From the NCBI GenBank assembly GCA_031263965.1, contig JAISES010000049.1, positions 1 to 8,446 of the forward strand: a DNA stretch of 8,446 nt, read 5' to 3'. Under the pieces are notes generated by a model, which worked only from the letters and a program-made list of their open reading frames with translations, searched no databases and was not told where the DNA came from. Both the position numbers and the translations under genes were made by a program. Shown piece by piece: positions 1 to 6,679 of this stretch; positions within the stretch are counted from its first letter, which is position 1, and every line of letters begins with the position of its first letter. Source of the DNA: Prevotella sp. (GTDB lineage: Bacteria > Bacteroidota > Bacteroidia > Bacteroidales > Dysgonomonadaceae).

Positions 1-15
1 AGGTAAGTACAGTAA

Positions 16-1905
16 ATGAATAAAAGTATGAAACGATTATCGGTTTTTGGTATATGTATTTTCCTGATCAGCTCTTTGCAGGCTCAGACAGGCGATCTCT
101 ATGAAAATGCGAATGCAATAGTAAAGGAGCGTAATGCCGTATTTACTCAGACAGATATTAATAATGCAACATATAAAGTAACAGAGATTATTACAATCTT
201 AAATAAACAGGGTGAGAAATTCGGATATTTTACTGCATACGGTGATAAATTCAGAGAACTCAAGGATTTTCAAGGGGTTATAAGGAATGCAGCGGGTGCA
301 GAGGTGAAAAAAATCAATAAAAAAGACCTGAGCATATCTTCTCTCTCGGAGAGTTTCAAAACGGATGGGTATAGTATTGGTTATGCGAGTAAACACCCTG
401 CGTACCCCTATACCGTACAATATGTCTATGAATTTAAATTTAAGAACGGGATATTAGTTTACCCGAAATTTGACCCTGTTAATAATTACAGGGTCGCAGT
501 AGAACAAGCAAATTATACGATAGAGTTACCTTCCGATACCAAAGTCAGGTACTACTCTAATTTTGACTGTGATATAAAAGAGCGAACAGGGAATAACAAG
601 CACATATATACCTTTTCTGCTAAAAATTTGAAGGCAATAGATGGAGAACCTTTATCCCCTGTTTCAAGGGAGCTTTTCCCGACAGTATCCATTTCTCCTA
701 CAGATTTTTGTTATGATTCCAAGTGTGGAAATATGTCTGATTGGAATAATTATGGAAAATGGGTGTCGGCACTTCTCGAAGAAAGGGATGTATTGTCTCA
801 GGATATTGCTGATAAATTGAAAGATATTATTAAAGATGCTAAGACAGATAAAGAGAAAGTAGGAATTTTGTATAAATATTTGCAGGATAACTTTCGTTAT
901 GTAAGCATACAGCTGGGGATAGGCGGTTTTCAGCCTATTGATGCGCAGACGACCATGAAAAATAAGTTTGGAGATTGTAAAGGTCTGACAAATATGATGA
1001 AAGCCATGCTTCGCGTTGCGGGAATCGAGTCGAATTACTGTGAAATATATTTAGGCAACTTGAAATACCTTTATGAAAATTTTGCTAATGTATCCCAGAC
1101 AAATCATGCAATCCTGTTGATTCCCTTACAAAATGACAGTATCTGGCTGGAGTGTACAAGCTCGACACTACCGTTCGGATATGTGCATGATAAGATTGCA
1201 GGGCATGATGCGCTTGTGATTACCGGTAACGGGGGTAAATTATGCCGGTTGCCGGCCTATACGAGTAAACAGAACAGAACGGAGTCGGGTATGCAGATAA
1301 ATGTTTCGGAAGACGGTACAGCTAAAGGCAATATAACATTTGTAGAACATCTGACAGGATACGATTATGCAAGGAACTACTACAATATCATGTCTAATGA
1401 CAGGGATAAGATGGTGGAGTATATAAACGCTAATATAAGTATGCCGAAAATACAGATAGGAGAGATAAATACCGGTGAAGATAAATCAGCACTGCCTTCT
1501 TGCTCATTGACATTAAAATACGAAGCAATGGATTTTGCGGGCAAAACAGGAACCAGGTTATTTATTCCCGTATGTCCGCTAAAGAAGAGCTCATACAATG
1601 TCTTTTCAGCTACAAAAAGAGCATTTGATATAGAAATCAACGATGGATTTTCGGAGTCGGACACGATTGTTATACAAATACCTGAGTCCTATATTCCCGA
1701 ATCATTGCCAAAGGATATTTCTTTGACAACAGATTTTGGAACATTCTCATCGCAAAGTGTTTTGGATGGGAATAAAATTATTTATATTCAGAATACGGAT
1801 ATCTTTTCGGGACGGTATGGTAAAGATCGATATAAGGAAATTAAGGCTTTTTTCGGGGAAATAGCTGAGGCAATCAAGCGGAAAGTCGTCGTAAAGAAAT
1901 CTTGA
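16..1905 (+). CDS. Exported DUF3857 / transglutaminase-like domain protein
   Basis: The 629-residue product starts with a lysine/arginine-containing N-terminus, a hydrophobic stretch and a likely signal peptidase I site near LQAQT (about residues 21-25), so it is probably exported to the periplasm; there is no lipobox cysteine. The order matches the family: a DUF3857-like beta-rich domain (about residues 55-215), a transglutaminase-like core (about 270-385) and a DUF3858-like C-terminal part (about 500-600). In the core, Cys321 lies in FGDCKG and His364 in TNHAIL. The third position falls at Glu379 in IWLECTS, where many relatives of the fold carry Asp. Such proteins are common in Bacteroidota, but their substrate is unknown to me; the fold can act as a cysteine protease, a cross-linker or a non-catalytic scaffold. 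ATG at 16 gives the full leader; ATG at 28 is a possible alternative. Only 15 bases precede the gene here, so its promoter and upstream neighbour cannot be judged. A repeat copy begins about 20 bases after the stop. Confidence 0.9.
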   Translation: MNKSMKRLSVFGICIFLISSLQAQTGDLYENANAIVKERNAVFTQTDINNATYKVTEIITILNKQGEKFGYFTAYGDKFRELKDFQGVIRNAAGAEVKKINKKDLSISSLSESFKTDGYSIGYASKHPAYPYTVQYVYEFKFKNGILVYPKFDPVNNYRVAVEQANYTIELPSDTKVRYYSNFDCDIKERTGNNKHIYTFSAKNLKAIDGEPLSPVSRELFPTVSISPTDFCYDSKCGNMSDWNNYGKWVSALLEERDVLSQDIADKLKDIIKDAKTDKEKVGILYKYLQDNFRYVSIQLGIGGFQPIDAQTTMKNKFGDCKGLTNMMKAMLRVAGIESNYCEIYLGNLKYLYENFANVSQTNHAILLIPLQNDSIWLECTSSTLPFGYVHDKIAGHDALVITGNGGKLCRLPAYTSKQNRTESGMQINVSEDGTAKGNITFVEHLTGYDYARNYYNIMSNDRDKMVEYINANISMPKIQIGEINTGEDKSALPSCSLTLKYEAMDFAGKTGTRLFIPVCPLKKSSYNVFSATKRAFDIEINDGFSESDTIVIQIPESYIPESLPKDISLTTDFGTFSSQSVLDGNKIIYIQNTDIFSGRYGKDRYKEIKAFFGEIAEAIKRKVVVKKS

Positions 1906-1926
1906 CTGATATCACGTATGACCGGA

Positions 1927-2023
1927 ACAAAATCCATCTGAAAAGAGCATAAAAAAATTGCTGGGAAGTCTTTTTCAAATCCCATAATAATATTTTTCGC
2001 TAAAATTTAAACAGTTTCTTATA
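1927..2023 (-). repeat. Intergenic repeat, copy 1
   Basis: 1938-2023 aligns with 5981-6067 with 8 mismatches and one single-base gap over about 87 bases, by hand alignment (roughly 90% identity). The 16-base word AAAATCCATCTGAAAA at 1929-1944 recurs exactly in reverse complement at 5908-5923, so this copy is related to both halves of the palindrome at 5867-6067. It fills most of the gap between the DUF3857 gene and the Ca2+ ATPase gene and stops about 10 bases before the putative -7 box at 2033. Read on the minus strand, it has an in-frame stop and a frameshift compared with the longer open frame in copy 2. That argues against a conserved protein, or for decay of one. Confidence 0.8.
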
Positions 2024-2032
2024 TGATAGAAT

Positions 2033-2040
2033 TACCTTTG
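2033..2040 (+). promoter_or_regulatory. Putative Bacteroidota -7 promoter box for the Ca2+ ATPase gene
   Basis: TACCTTTG matches the Bacteroidota -7 consensus TAnnTTTG exactly and is on the coding strand 55 bases before the ATPase ATG, implying a leader of about 50 nt. I find no good -33 TTTG at the usual 19-21 base spacing; the nearest partial match is TTTA at 2006-2009, 23 bases upstream and inside repeat copy 1. This is a motif match only. Confidence 0.45.
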
Positions 2041-2095
2041 TCCGTTAATATCAACAATAATACATAAGCAAGCGTTTAAATAAAAAACGGAATTA

Positions 2096-5017
2096 ATGGA
2101 AGGAAAACAACAATATTCAGGCCTTACAGACAAACAAGTTAAAGAGAATAGGGTAAAATACGGAGCGAATATCCTTACTCCTCCCAAGAAAGAACCTCTT
2201 TGGAAGCTATTCCTTAAAAAATTTGAAGACCCGATTATCCGCATCTTGCTTATAGCCGCATTCCTATCGTTAGGAATATCCATCATACATAATGAATATA
2301 TAGAAACGATTGGTATTTTCTGTGCTGTTTTTCTTGCCACAGGAGTTTCCTTTTGGTTCGAAATGGATGCCAATAAGAAATTTGATGTCCTCAATCAGGT
2401 GAATGATGAAGATATGCTCATGGTGATGCGTAATGGCAATGTCGGACAAGTAGCCAAAAAAGATATTGTTGTAGGCGATATTGTTTTATTGGAAATAGGG
2501 AATGAAGTTCCTGCCGATGGCGAGTTACAGGAAGCTGTATCGATGCAGATAGATGAATCTTGCCTGACGGGAGAATTAAGTATAGATAAAACTACCGATC
2601 CTGAACATTTCGAGGAAGGTGTAGCTTACCCTTCAAATTGGGTGCTTCGTGGTACGAAAGTTATCAACGGGCATGGAGTATTTGAAGTGAAAAGGATAGG
2701 AGATGCAACTGAGTTTGGTAAAGTTGCTGTAAAAGCAACAGAGAAAGTAGAAGGACAAACTCCATTGAACCGCCAATTGGATTCTCTGGCGAAATTTATT
2801 GGTGTTATAGGTTTAGTCCTGGCTGTACTTACGTTTTCCGTACTGGTAGTTAAGGATGTACTGCTCGACCCCGGCGTTCCTGTATCGTTAGGGCAATTAT
2901 CTCTGCTTGGCGCTGCAATACTGGGTATTGTAATAGCGATGATAAAAGTATGGATGCCGATAATATATGATGGGCTGGAACTGACGGGAAGAAAAATGCA
3001 TCTTCCTGAATCCGTAAAAGATGGAAGTTGGCTCAGGTGGTTGGCAACGGGGGCTGTGGTTACGGTTGCTATTGCCGGTCTTGGTTATATTTTTGATGTT
3101 AATCCTTTAGACAGTAATTCGTGGGTAAGTATAGATACTGCCGCCGAAATATTACAGGCGTTCATGATGGCTGTTACGCTGGTGGTCGTCGCTGTTCCCG
3201 AGGGGCTGCCGATGAGCGTAACCCTTAGTTTGGCTTTGAGTATGCGCCGCATGCTGAAAATGAACAATCTCGTGCGTAAGATGCATGCAGTGGAAACAAT
3301 GGGAGCTACCACGGTTATTTGTACTGATAAAACAGGGACCCTTACACAAAATCAGATGCAGGTATCCAATACCAATTTTTACGGTGTAGAAAATCAAGTA
3401 TTGACAGACAGCGAAGTAAGCCGGCTTATCATAGGGAATATTTCGGTAAACTCAACAGCTTTTATCGACTTTTCTAACCCTGCAAAACCGTCTGCACTGG
3501 GTAATCCTACCGAAGGGGCATTGCTTCTTTGGCTAAACAAAAGCAAGATACTATATAGCAATATAAGAAATAAGGAAGACATACAGGATCAACTGCCGTT
3601 TTCTACCGAACGGAAATATATGGCTACTCTCGTTAATTCTCCAAAACTGAGAAGGAGAGTCCTGTATGTAAAGGGTGCGCCGGAAGTTGTATTGGGAAAA
3701 TGTAAGGAAGTAACTGCCGCGGATGGGTTAGTACCGGTTAGCGGATACAAAGATATTGTTGATAGACAGTTGCTTCAATATCAGAATCAGGCAATGCGTA
3801 CGCTCGGTTTTGCATATAAGTATGTGAGCGAAGATGACCGGAGGTCTGTTGAAGAACTGGCTTCGGGCGGCGATCTTATATTTTTAGGCGTGGCCGGAAT
3901 TTCCGATCCTGTACGTCCGGATGTGCCCGATGCTGTTAAACAGTGCCTTAATGCCGGAGTTAAAGTGAAAATTGTTACAGGAGATACATACGGAACTGCG
4001 AAAGAGATAGGCCGCCAGATTGGTATTTGGAATGATGATGCAGATACAGACGAGAATATTATAGGCGGTGTGGACTTTGAAAATCTTTCAGACGAAGAGG
4101 CCTTGGAACGTGTACAAGGGCTGAAGATAATGTGTCGTGCCCGTCCTACCGACAAGCAACGTCTTGTACATTTGTTGAAGCAGAAGGATGAGGTCGTTGC
4201 TGTTACCGGAGACGGGACAAATGATGCTCCTGCTTTGAACTATGCCGATGTCGGCCTTTCGATGGGTTCGGGGACATCTGTGGCCAAAGAAGCCAGCGAC
4301 ATTACATTGCTTGACGATTCGTTCAGCAGTATTGCCGTAGCTGTTATGTGGGGACGCTCGCTGTATAAAAACATCCAGCGTTTTATGCTGTTTCAGCTTA
4401 CTATCAATGTGGCTGCCCTTCTGATAGTCTTTCTAGGCTCTGTTTTTGGACAGGAATTGCCTTTGACCGTAACTCAGATGCTTTGGGTAAATCTGATTAT
4501 GGATACCTTTGCGGCAGGTGCGTTGGCATCTCTGCCGCCCGATCCTGATGTAATGAATAGTAAACCGAGGAAGAATAGCGACTTTATCGTAACATCTTCT
4601 ATTACCCGTCATATACTTATAACAGGCCTTATTTTTGTTGTCCTGCTTTTGGGGATGATGTATTATTTTTCAAATCCTGAGCATTTGAATTCATTCTTCA
4701 GTTATATACCGGAAGAGGAGAGAGGGCGTTATTCCCTGTCTTATTTCTTTACTGTATTTGTTTTGTTGCAGTTTTGGAATATATTTAATGCTAAGGCATA
4801 TCAAACAGGGAAATCTGCTTTTGCCGGATTGGGTAAGAGCGCCGGATTTGAAATTGTAGCCCTGATTATCCTTGTAGGCCAGATTTTGATAGTGACATTT
4901 GGTGGAGATGTTTTCAGGACAATGCCGCTGACATTACAGGATTGGGGTATAATTATCGGAGGAACGTCTGTCGTTCTTTGGGCAAGAGAATTCATCAGGC
5001 TGGCGAACAGGAAATAA
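2096..5017 (+). CDS. Calcium-translocating P-type ATPase, PMCA (type IIB) like
   Basis: The 973-residue inner-membrane pump uses ATP to move Ca2+ out of the cytoplasm. Motifs seen in order: N-terminal cation-ATPase domain (LTDKQVKENRVKYGAN), actuator-domain TGE at 158-160, M4 PEGLP at 368-372 with ligand Glu369, the phosphorylated Asp411 in DKTGTLT, nucleotide-domain KGAPE at 526-530, TGD at 628-630, TGDGTNDAP from 704, and M6 VNLIMDT with Asn799 and Asp803. The Glu in M4 with Asn/Asp in M6 is the single-site pattern of type IIB Ca2+ pumps. All catalytic motifs are intact. M3 (about 234-255) and M4 (about 353-375) are separated by about 100 residues holding two further hydrophobic segments (about 268-290 and 315-335), where the canonical pump has a short loop. 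M5-M10 follow as usual. There is no C-terminal calmodulin-binding tail. The gene stands alone after a 190-base gap; the next gene is convergent. A Mn2+ or mixed substrate cannot be excluded. Confidence 0.95.
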   Translation: MEGKQQYSGLTDKQVKENRVKYGANILTPPKKEPLWKLFLKKFEDPIIRILLIAAFLSLGISIIHNEYIETIGIFCAVFLATGVSFWFEMDANKKFDVLNQVNDEDMLMVMRNGNVGQVAKKDIVVGDIVLLEIGNEVPADGELQEAVSMQIDESCLTGELSIDKTTDPEHFEEGVAYPSNWVLRGTKVINGHGVFEVKRIGDATEFGKVAVKATEKVEGQTPLNRQLDSLAKFIGVIGLVLAVLTFSVLVVKDVLLDPGVPVSLGQLSLLGAAILGIVIAMIKVWMPIIYDGLELTGRKMHLPESVKDGSWLRWLATGAVVTVAIAGLGYIFDVNPLDSNSWVSIDTAAEILQAFMMAVTLVVVAVPEGLPMSVTLSLALSMRRMLKMNNLVRKMHAVETMGATTVICTDKTGTLTQNQMQVSNTNFYGVENQVLTDSEVSRLIIGNISVNSTAFIDFSNPAKPSALGNPTEGALLLWLNKSKILYSNIRNKEDIQDQLPFSTERKYMATLVNSPKLRRRVLYVKGAPEVVLGKCKEVTAADGLVPVSGYKDIVDRQLLQYQNQAMRTLGFAYKYVSEDDRRSVEELASGGDLIFLGVAGISDPVRPDVPDAVKQCLNAGVKVKIVTGDTYGTAKEIGRQIGIWNDDADTDENIIGGVDFENLSDEEALERVQGLKIMCRARPTDKQRLVHLLKQKDEVVAVTGDGTNDAPALNYADVGLSMGSGTSVAKEASDITLLDDSFSSIAVAVMWGRSLYKNIQRFMLFQLTINVAALLIVFLGSVFGQELPLTVTQMLWVNLIMDTFAAGALASLPPDPDVMNSKPRKNSDFIVTSSITRHILITGLIFVVLLLGMMYYFSNPEHLNSFFSYIPEEERGRYSLSYFFTVFVLLQFWNIFNAKAYQTGKSAFAGLGKSAGFEIVALIILVGQILIVTFGGDVFRTMPLTLQDWGIIIGGTSVVLWAREFIRLANRK

Positions 5018-5032
5018 AGCTTTCTTTGATTT

Positions 5033-5051
5033 ATAATCATTAATTGATTAT
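5033..5051 (+). terminator. Weak AT-rich stem-loop after the ATPase gene
   Basis: ATAATCA and TGATTAT form a perfect 7-bp stem around a 5-base loop, 15 bases past the ATPase stop codon. The stem contains only one G-C pair and no T-run follows, so it is at best a weak terminator. Confidence 0.2.
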
Positions 5052-5065
5052 TAACAAGAAACATT

Positions 5066-5106
5066 ACACTGAGGTACACTGAAAAGACACTGAGGTTCTC
5101 TGAGAA
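5066..5106. repeat. Short imperfect tandem repeat, four units of 10-11 bases
   Basis: The units ACACTGAGGT, ACACTGAAAAG, ACACTGAGGT and TCTCTGAGAA follow one another directly. The first and third are identical. The array lies in the 126-base gap between the convergent ATPase and acetyltransferase genes. Similar CACTGAGG / CTCTGAGAA strings occur as scattered intergenic repeats in bacterial genomes, from memory; no function is evident here. Confidence 0.65.
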
Positions 5107-5143
5107 TGGAACAGAAACTAAAGGCTACATTTGCATGGAATGC

Positions 5144-5791
5144 TTATTCCAATTCAAACTTCATATTGTAGTTGTAATACTTATCATCCCGAAAATGAAT
5201 GTATCCTTCGTCTATTTTTTCAAAGCCCAAACGAGAATAGAATACGACATTACAGGGGAGCTGTGTTGTCAATCCAATAAATTTGGTATCGGTATTGGTA
5301 GCCGGTAATTCGTCAAGCATCTTTTTTATGGCAAAACTACCGATACCTTTGCCTTGATATTCACTTTTAATGACAACCATTGACAGGTAATGAAACGGTG
5401 AGTTTCCCATCGAATCCGTTATCGCTTTTTTATTACAGGCATCTAACTTGAACATCCGGTAAAGGGAGTTAACCCCAAACTTTGAAATAAAACCGAAAAG
5501 CCCGATTTTGAAATAGGTAAAAAGATTCGTCTTTACTCCTTCCGGCGGCACTAAGGTAAATGTGCCGGTTATCTTCCCTGTGTCTTTTTCTTTTATAACG
5601 CTAGTCAAAGATTCTTTGTTATTATCGATGAGCAGGCTTGCCTTAAACAGCCGGAAAAGACCTTCGTCAAGTTGGCTCTTCTTTTTAAAAATAATGGAAT
5701 ACGCCGGATTTGTTCTGAAAGCAGCAGTTAGTATTCCGGCAACCTCGTCAATTTCCGAATTTTGTATTTTTTCTATCGAAAATTCTTTCAT
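5144..5791 (-). CDS. GNAT-family N-acetyltransferase
   Basis: The 215-residue product has the GNAT fold signature. A beta-strand segment LSMVVIKSEYQ leads into the acetyl-CoA pyrophosphate-binding loop QGKGIG (consensus Q/RxxGxG/A), followed by the helix SFAIKKML; near the C-terminus is the motif B-like stretch CNVVFYSRLGFEKIDEG. The N-terminal half (EIDEVAGILTAAFRTNPAY, then a lysine-rich segment) resembles acyltransferases that act on small molecules or protein N-termini, but the acceptor substrate cannot be told from sequence. The protein is expected to be cytoplasmic. I chose the ATG at 5791. A longer frame begins with TTG at 5812 and would add seven residues, but that TTG lies inside the putative -7 box at 5810-5817, which would place it upstream of the transcript start. 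It is convergent with the ATPase gene and has no operon partner here. Confidence 0.88.
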   Translation of the reverse strand: MKEFSIEKIQNSEIDEVAGILTAAFRTNPAYSIIFKKKSQLDEGLFRLFKASLLIDNNKESLTSVIKEKDTGKITGTFTLVPPEGVKTNLFTYFKIGLFGFISKFGVNSLYRMFKLDACNKKAITDSMGNSPFHYLSMVVIKSEYQGKGIGSFAIKKMLDELPATNTDTKFIGLTTQLPCNVVFYSRLGFEKIDEGYIHFRDDKYYNYNMKFELE

Positions 5792-5809
5792 GCTTACATT
5801 TCCAAATTT

Positions 5810-5817
5810 CAAAGATA
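5810..5817 (-). promoter_or_regulatory. Putative -7 promoter box of the acetyltransferase gene
   Basis: On the minus strand TATCTTTG matches the TAnnTTTG consensus exactly. It ends 18 bases before the ATG at 5791, leaving a leader of about 10 nt. No convincing -33 TTTG lies at 19-21 bases spacing. The match also helps decide the start codon, since it overlaps the alternative TTG. Confidence 0.5.
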
Positions 5818-5866
5818 AACAATAAGTAATACGAATTTGAATCCGAGGTCGTTATTTTTCATTCTT

Positions 5867-5948
5867 AGAAATTGTTTGAATTTTATAACAGATTTTTTTT
5901 ATAGTTATTTTCAGATGGATTTTATTCTTTTTGCTTGCAGGTTTAGCG
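5867..5948 (+). repeat. Intergenic repeat, copy 3 (internally deleted), left arm of a palindrome
   Basis: AGAAATTGTTTGAATTTTAT at 5867-5886 differs at one position from the reverse complement of the outer end of copy 2. After a gap corresponding to about 34 missing bases, similarity resumes through a T-run to TTTTCAG at 5908-5914. The 16 bases at 5908-5923 are the exact reverse complement of part of copy 1. The arm ends at GGTTTAGC (5940-5947). It is oriented opposite to copies 1 and 2, facing copy 2. Confidence 0.7.
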
Positions 5949-5957
5949 GGCTAAACC
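5940..5957. repeat. Perfect hairpin at the palindrome centre
   Basis: GGTTTAGC (5940-5947) and GCTAAACC (5950-5957) form an 8-bp perfect inverted repeat with a 2-base spacer. It is the junction between the two inverted repeat copies. No T-run follows on either strand, so it does not look like an intrinsic terminator. Confidence 0.75.
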
Positions 5958-6067
5958 CAGAGTAAAAAGGGAAAAATACGCTGAAAAGGGCATAAAAAAA
6001 TTGCTAAGAAGTTTTTTTTCAAATCCTGTAATAATATTTTTCGATAAAATTCAAACAGTTTCTTATA
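5949..6067 (-). repeat. Intergenic repeat, copy 2, right arm of a palindrome
   Basis: 5981-6067 is the near-identical partner of copy 1 (8 mismatches and one 1-base gap in about 87). Inward from 5981 the reverse complement continues through a T-rich stretch into GGGTTTAGC, matching the inner end of copy 3. On the minus strand an open frame of 70 codons (6163-5951) runs across the copy and includes YKKLFEFYRKILLQDLKK. The equivalent frame is broken in copy 1 and largely deleted in copy 3, so I do not call it a gene. Confidence 0.75.
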
Positions 6068-6096
6068 ATATCCTGCGATCCTTTCCCCCGCTCGCG

Positions 6097-6111
6097 CAGA
6101 CTTGTAGTCTG
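6097..6111. repeat. Small REP-like hairpin
   Basis: CAGACT and AGTCTG are perfect 6-bp arms around TGT. The flanking stretch (CCCGCTCGCG upstream, GGTATGG downstream) is GC-rich compared with its surroundings. It resembles short palindromes often found between genes in Bacteroidota, but no second copy exists in this window. Confidence 0.45.
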
Positions 6112-6203
6112 GTATGGAAAAATATCCTAAAATAAAAGCACACAGTCTAAATCGGGTTCCCATAAAATATCATCAAATTGATATTCAGTAATATATATAG
6201 AAA

Positions 6204-6419
6204 TTGCCGCCTGGGATTAAACAAAAATCGTTATCTTCGAATGTTAAAAAGAAGTTTTATGTGCTATATATTACAAAGAAAACAGTTACATTACTTTATA
6301 TAGAGATTGCGGACATGCTGGGTATTTCCGTTAAGACAATCAACATATACATAGCCAAGGCATTGGGGCTAATCTCGGAAGCCCTGAAAAATAATTTAAA
6401 AAAAATCATCTGCGAATAG
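6204..6419 (+). pseudogene. Remnant of an ECF-type RNA polymerase sigma factor (region 4)
   Basis: The 71-codon frame opens with LPPGIKQ just after an in-frame TAG at 6198-6200, and ends with IEIADMLGISVKTINIYIAKALGLISEALKNN (split here only by position, about residues 33-64). This resembles ECF sigma factor region 4: an LPP start to region 4.1, then a helix-turn-helix of the form EIA-MLGIS-KT-----KAL-L. Region 2, needed to bind core polymerase and the -10 element, is absent, and the stretch upstream is repeat DNA. The segment linking LPP to the helix-turn-helix is longer and more lysine-rich than usual. The only start is a TTG and no ribosome binding site is evident. Bacteroidota ECF factors often control nearby SusC/D or iron-uptake genes through a FecR-like anti-sigma factor, but none is present. 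I infer a decayed 3' end of a sigma gene; a free-standing small DNA-binding protein is much less likely. Confidence 0.65.
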
Positions 6420-6456
6420 GAGATTTAATTTATAATTCTGGGATGGGTGAAATCCC

Positions 6457-6470
6457 CCGCCTTTAGGCGG
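6457..6470. repeat. REP-like hairpin with TTTA loop
   Basis: CCGCC-TTTA-GGCGG is a perfect 5-bp stem, or 6 bp with a 2-base loop. It is GC-rich within AT-rich surroundings and shares its TTTAGG core with the two hairpins that follow. Confidence 0.55.
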
Positions 6471-6579
6471 AGCACTTTTATATTATTTGGATAAATTTCT
6501 CATATATAGAAATCTACTCATCTTTTTAGGTATAAAATATTGTAAATAAGTTCCTGTAATGGCATTATTAGTCTTTCTT

Positions 6580-6599
6580 TAGGAGGCTTTAGCCTCTTA
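6580..6599. repeat. REP-like hairpin with TTTA loop
   Basis: GAGGC-TTTA-GCCTC (6583-6596) is perfect, and the stem extends to 6580-6599 with one G-T wobble. Its loop is the same as that of the hairpin at 6457-6470, although the stem sequence differs. Confidence 0.55.
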
Positions 6600-6613
6600 G
6601 GGCTTACAGTAAC

Positions 6614-6636
6614 CCACCGCCTCTTTAGGCGTGTGG
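6614..6636. repeat. REP-like hairpin, bulged
   Basis: CCACCGCCT pairs with AGGCG(T)GTGG around CTTT, with a single bulged T at 6632. It is the third TTTAGG-containing hairpin in under 200 bases and lies about 45 bases before the start of the GC-rich M60 relic. Confidence 0.55.
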
Positions 6637-6679
6637 TTGTTTAGATCAAAATTGCGTTTATATAAATAATAGTAGCACC

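Larger units (their letters stand above)
5792..6203. other. Gene-free stretch filled mainly by repeats
   Basis: This 412-base gap holds the acetyltransferase promoter box (5810-5817), the inverted repeat pair (5867-6067), a small perfect hairpin CAGACT-TGT-AGTCTG (6097-6111), and an AT-rich 7-bp stem AATATCA/TGATATT (6166-6185). No supportable coding region was found on either strand. Confidence 0.6.

Noticed and set aside
3787..4155. A 122-codon minus-strand open frame inside the ATPase gene
   Set aside because: It is antisense to the nucleotide-binding region of an intact, well-conserved gene and has no recognisable features.
5066..5106. CRISPR array
   Set aside because: The units are only 10-11 bases, directly adjacent and without spacers.
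5792..5812. TTG-initiated extension of the acetyltransferase by seven residues
   Set aside because: The TTG lies within a promoter -7 match, and an ATG follows at 5791 at the right place for the fold.
5562..5825. An 87-codon plus-strand open frame over the 5' end of the acetyltransferase gene
   Set aside because: It is the shadow of the GNAT gene, which carries clear family motifs on the other strand.
5867..6067. Insertion sequence
   Set aside because: Inverted repeats are present, but there is no transposase reading frame, and I could not find clear target duplications by eye.
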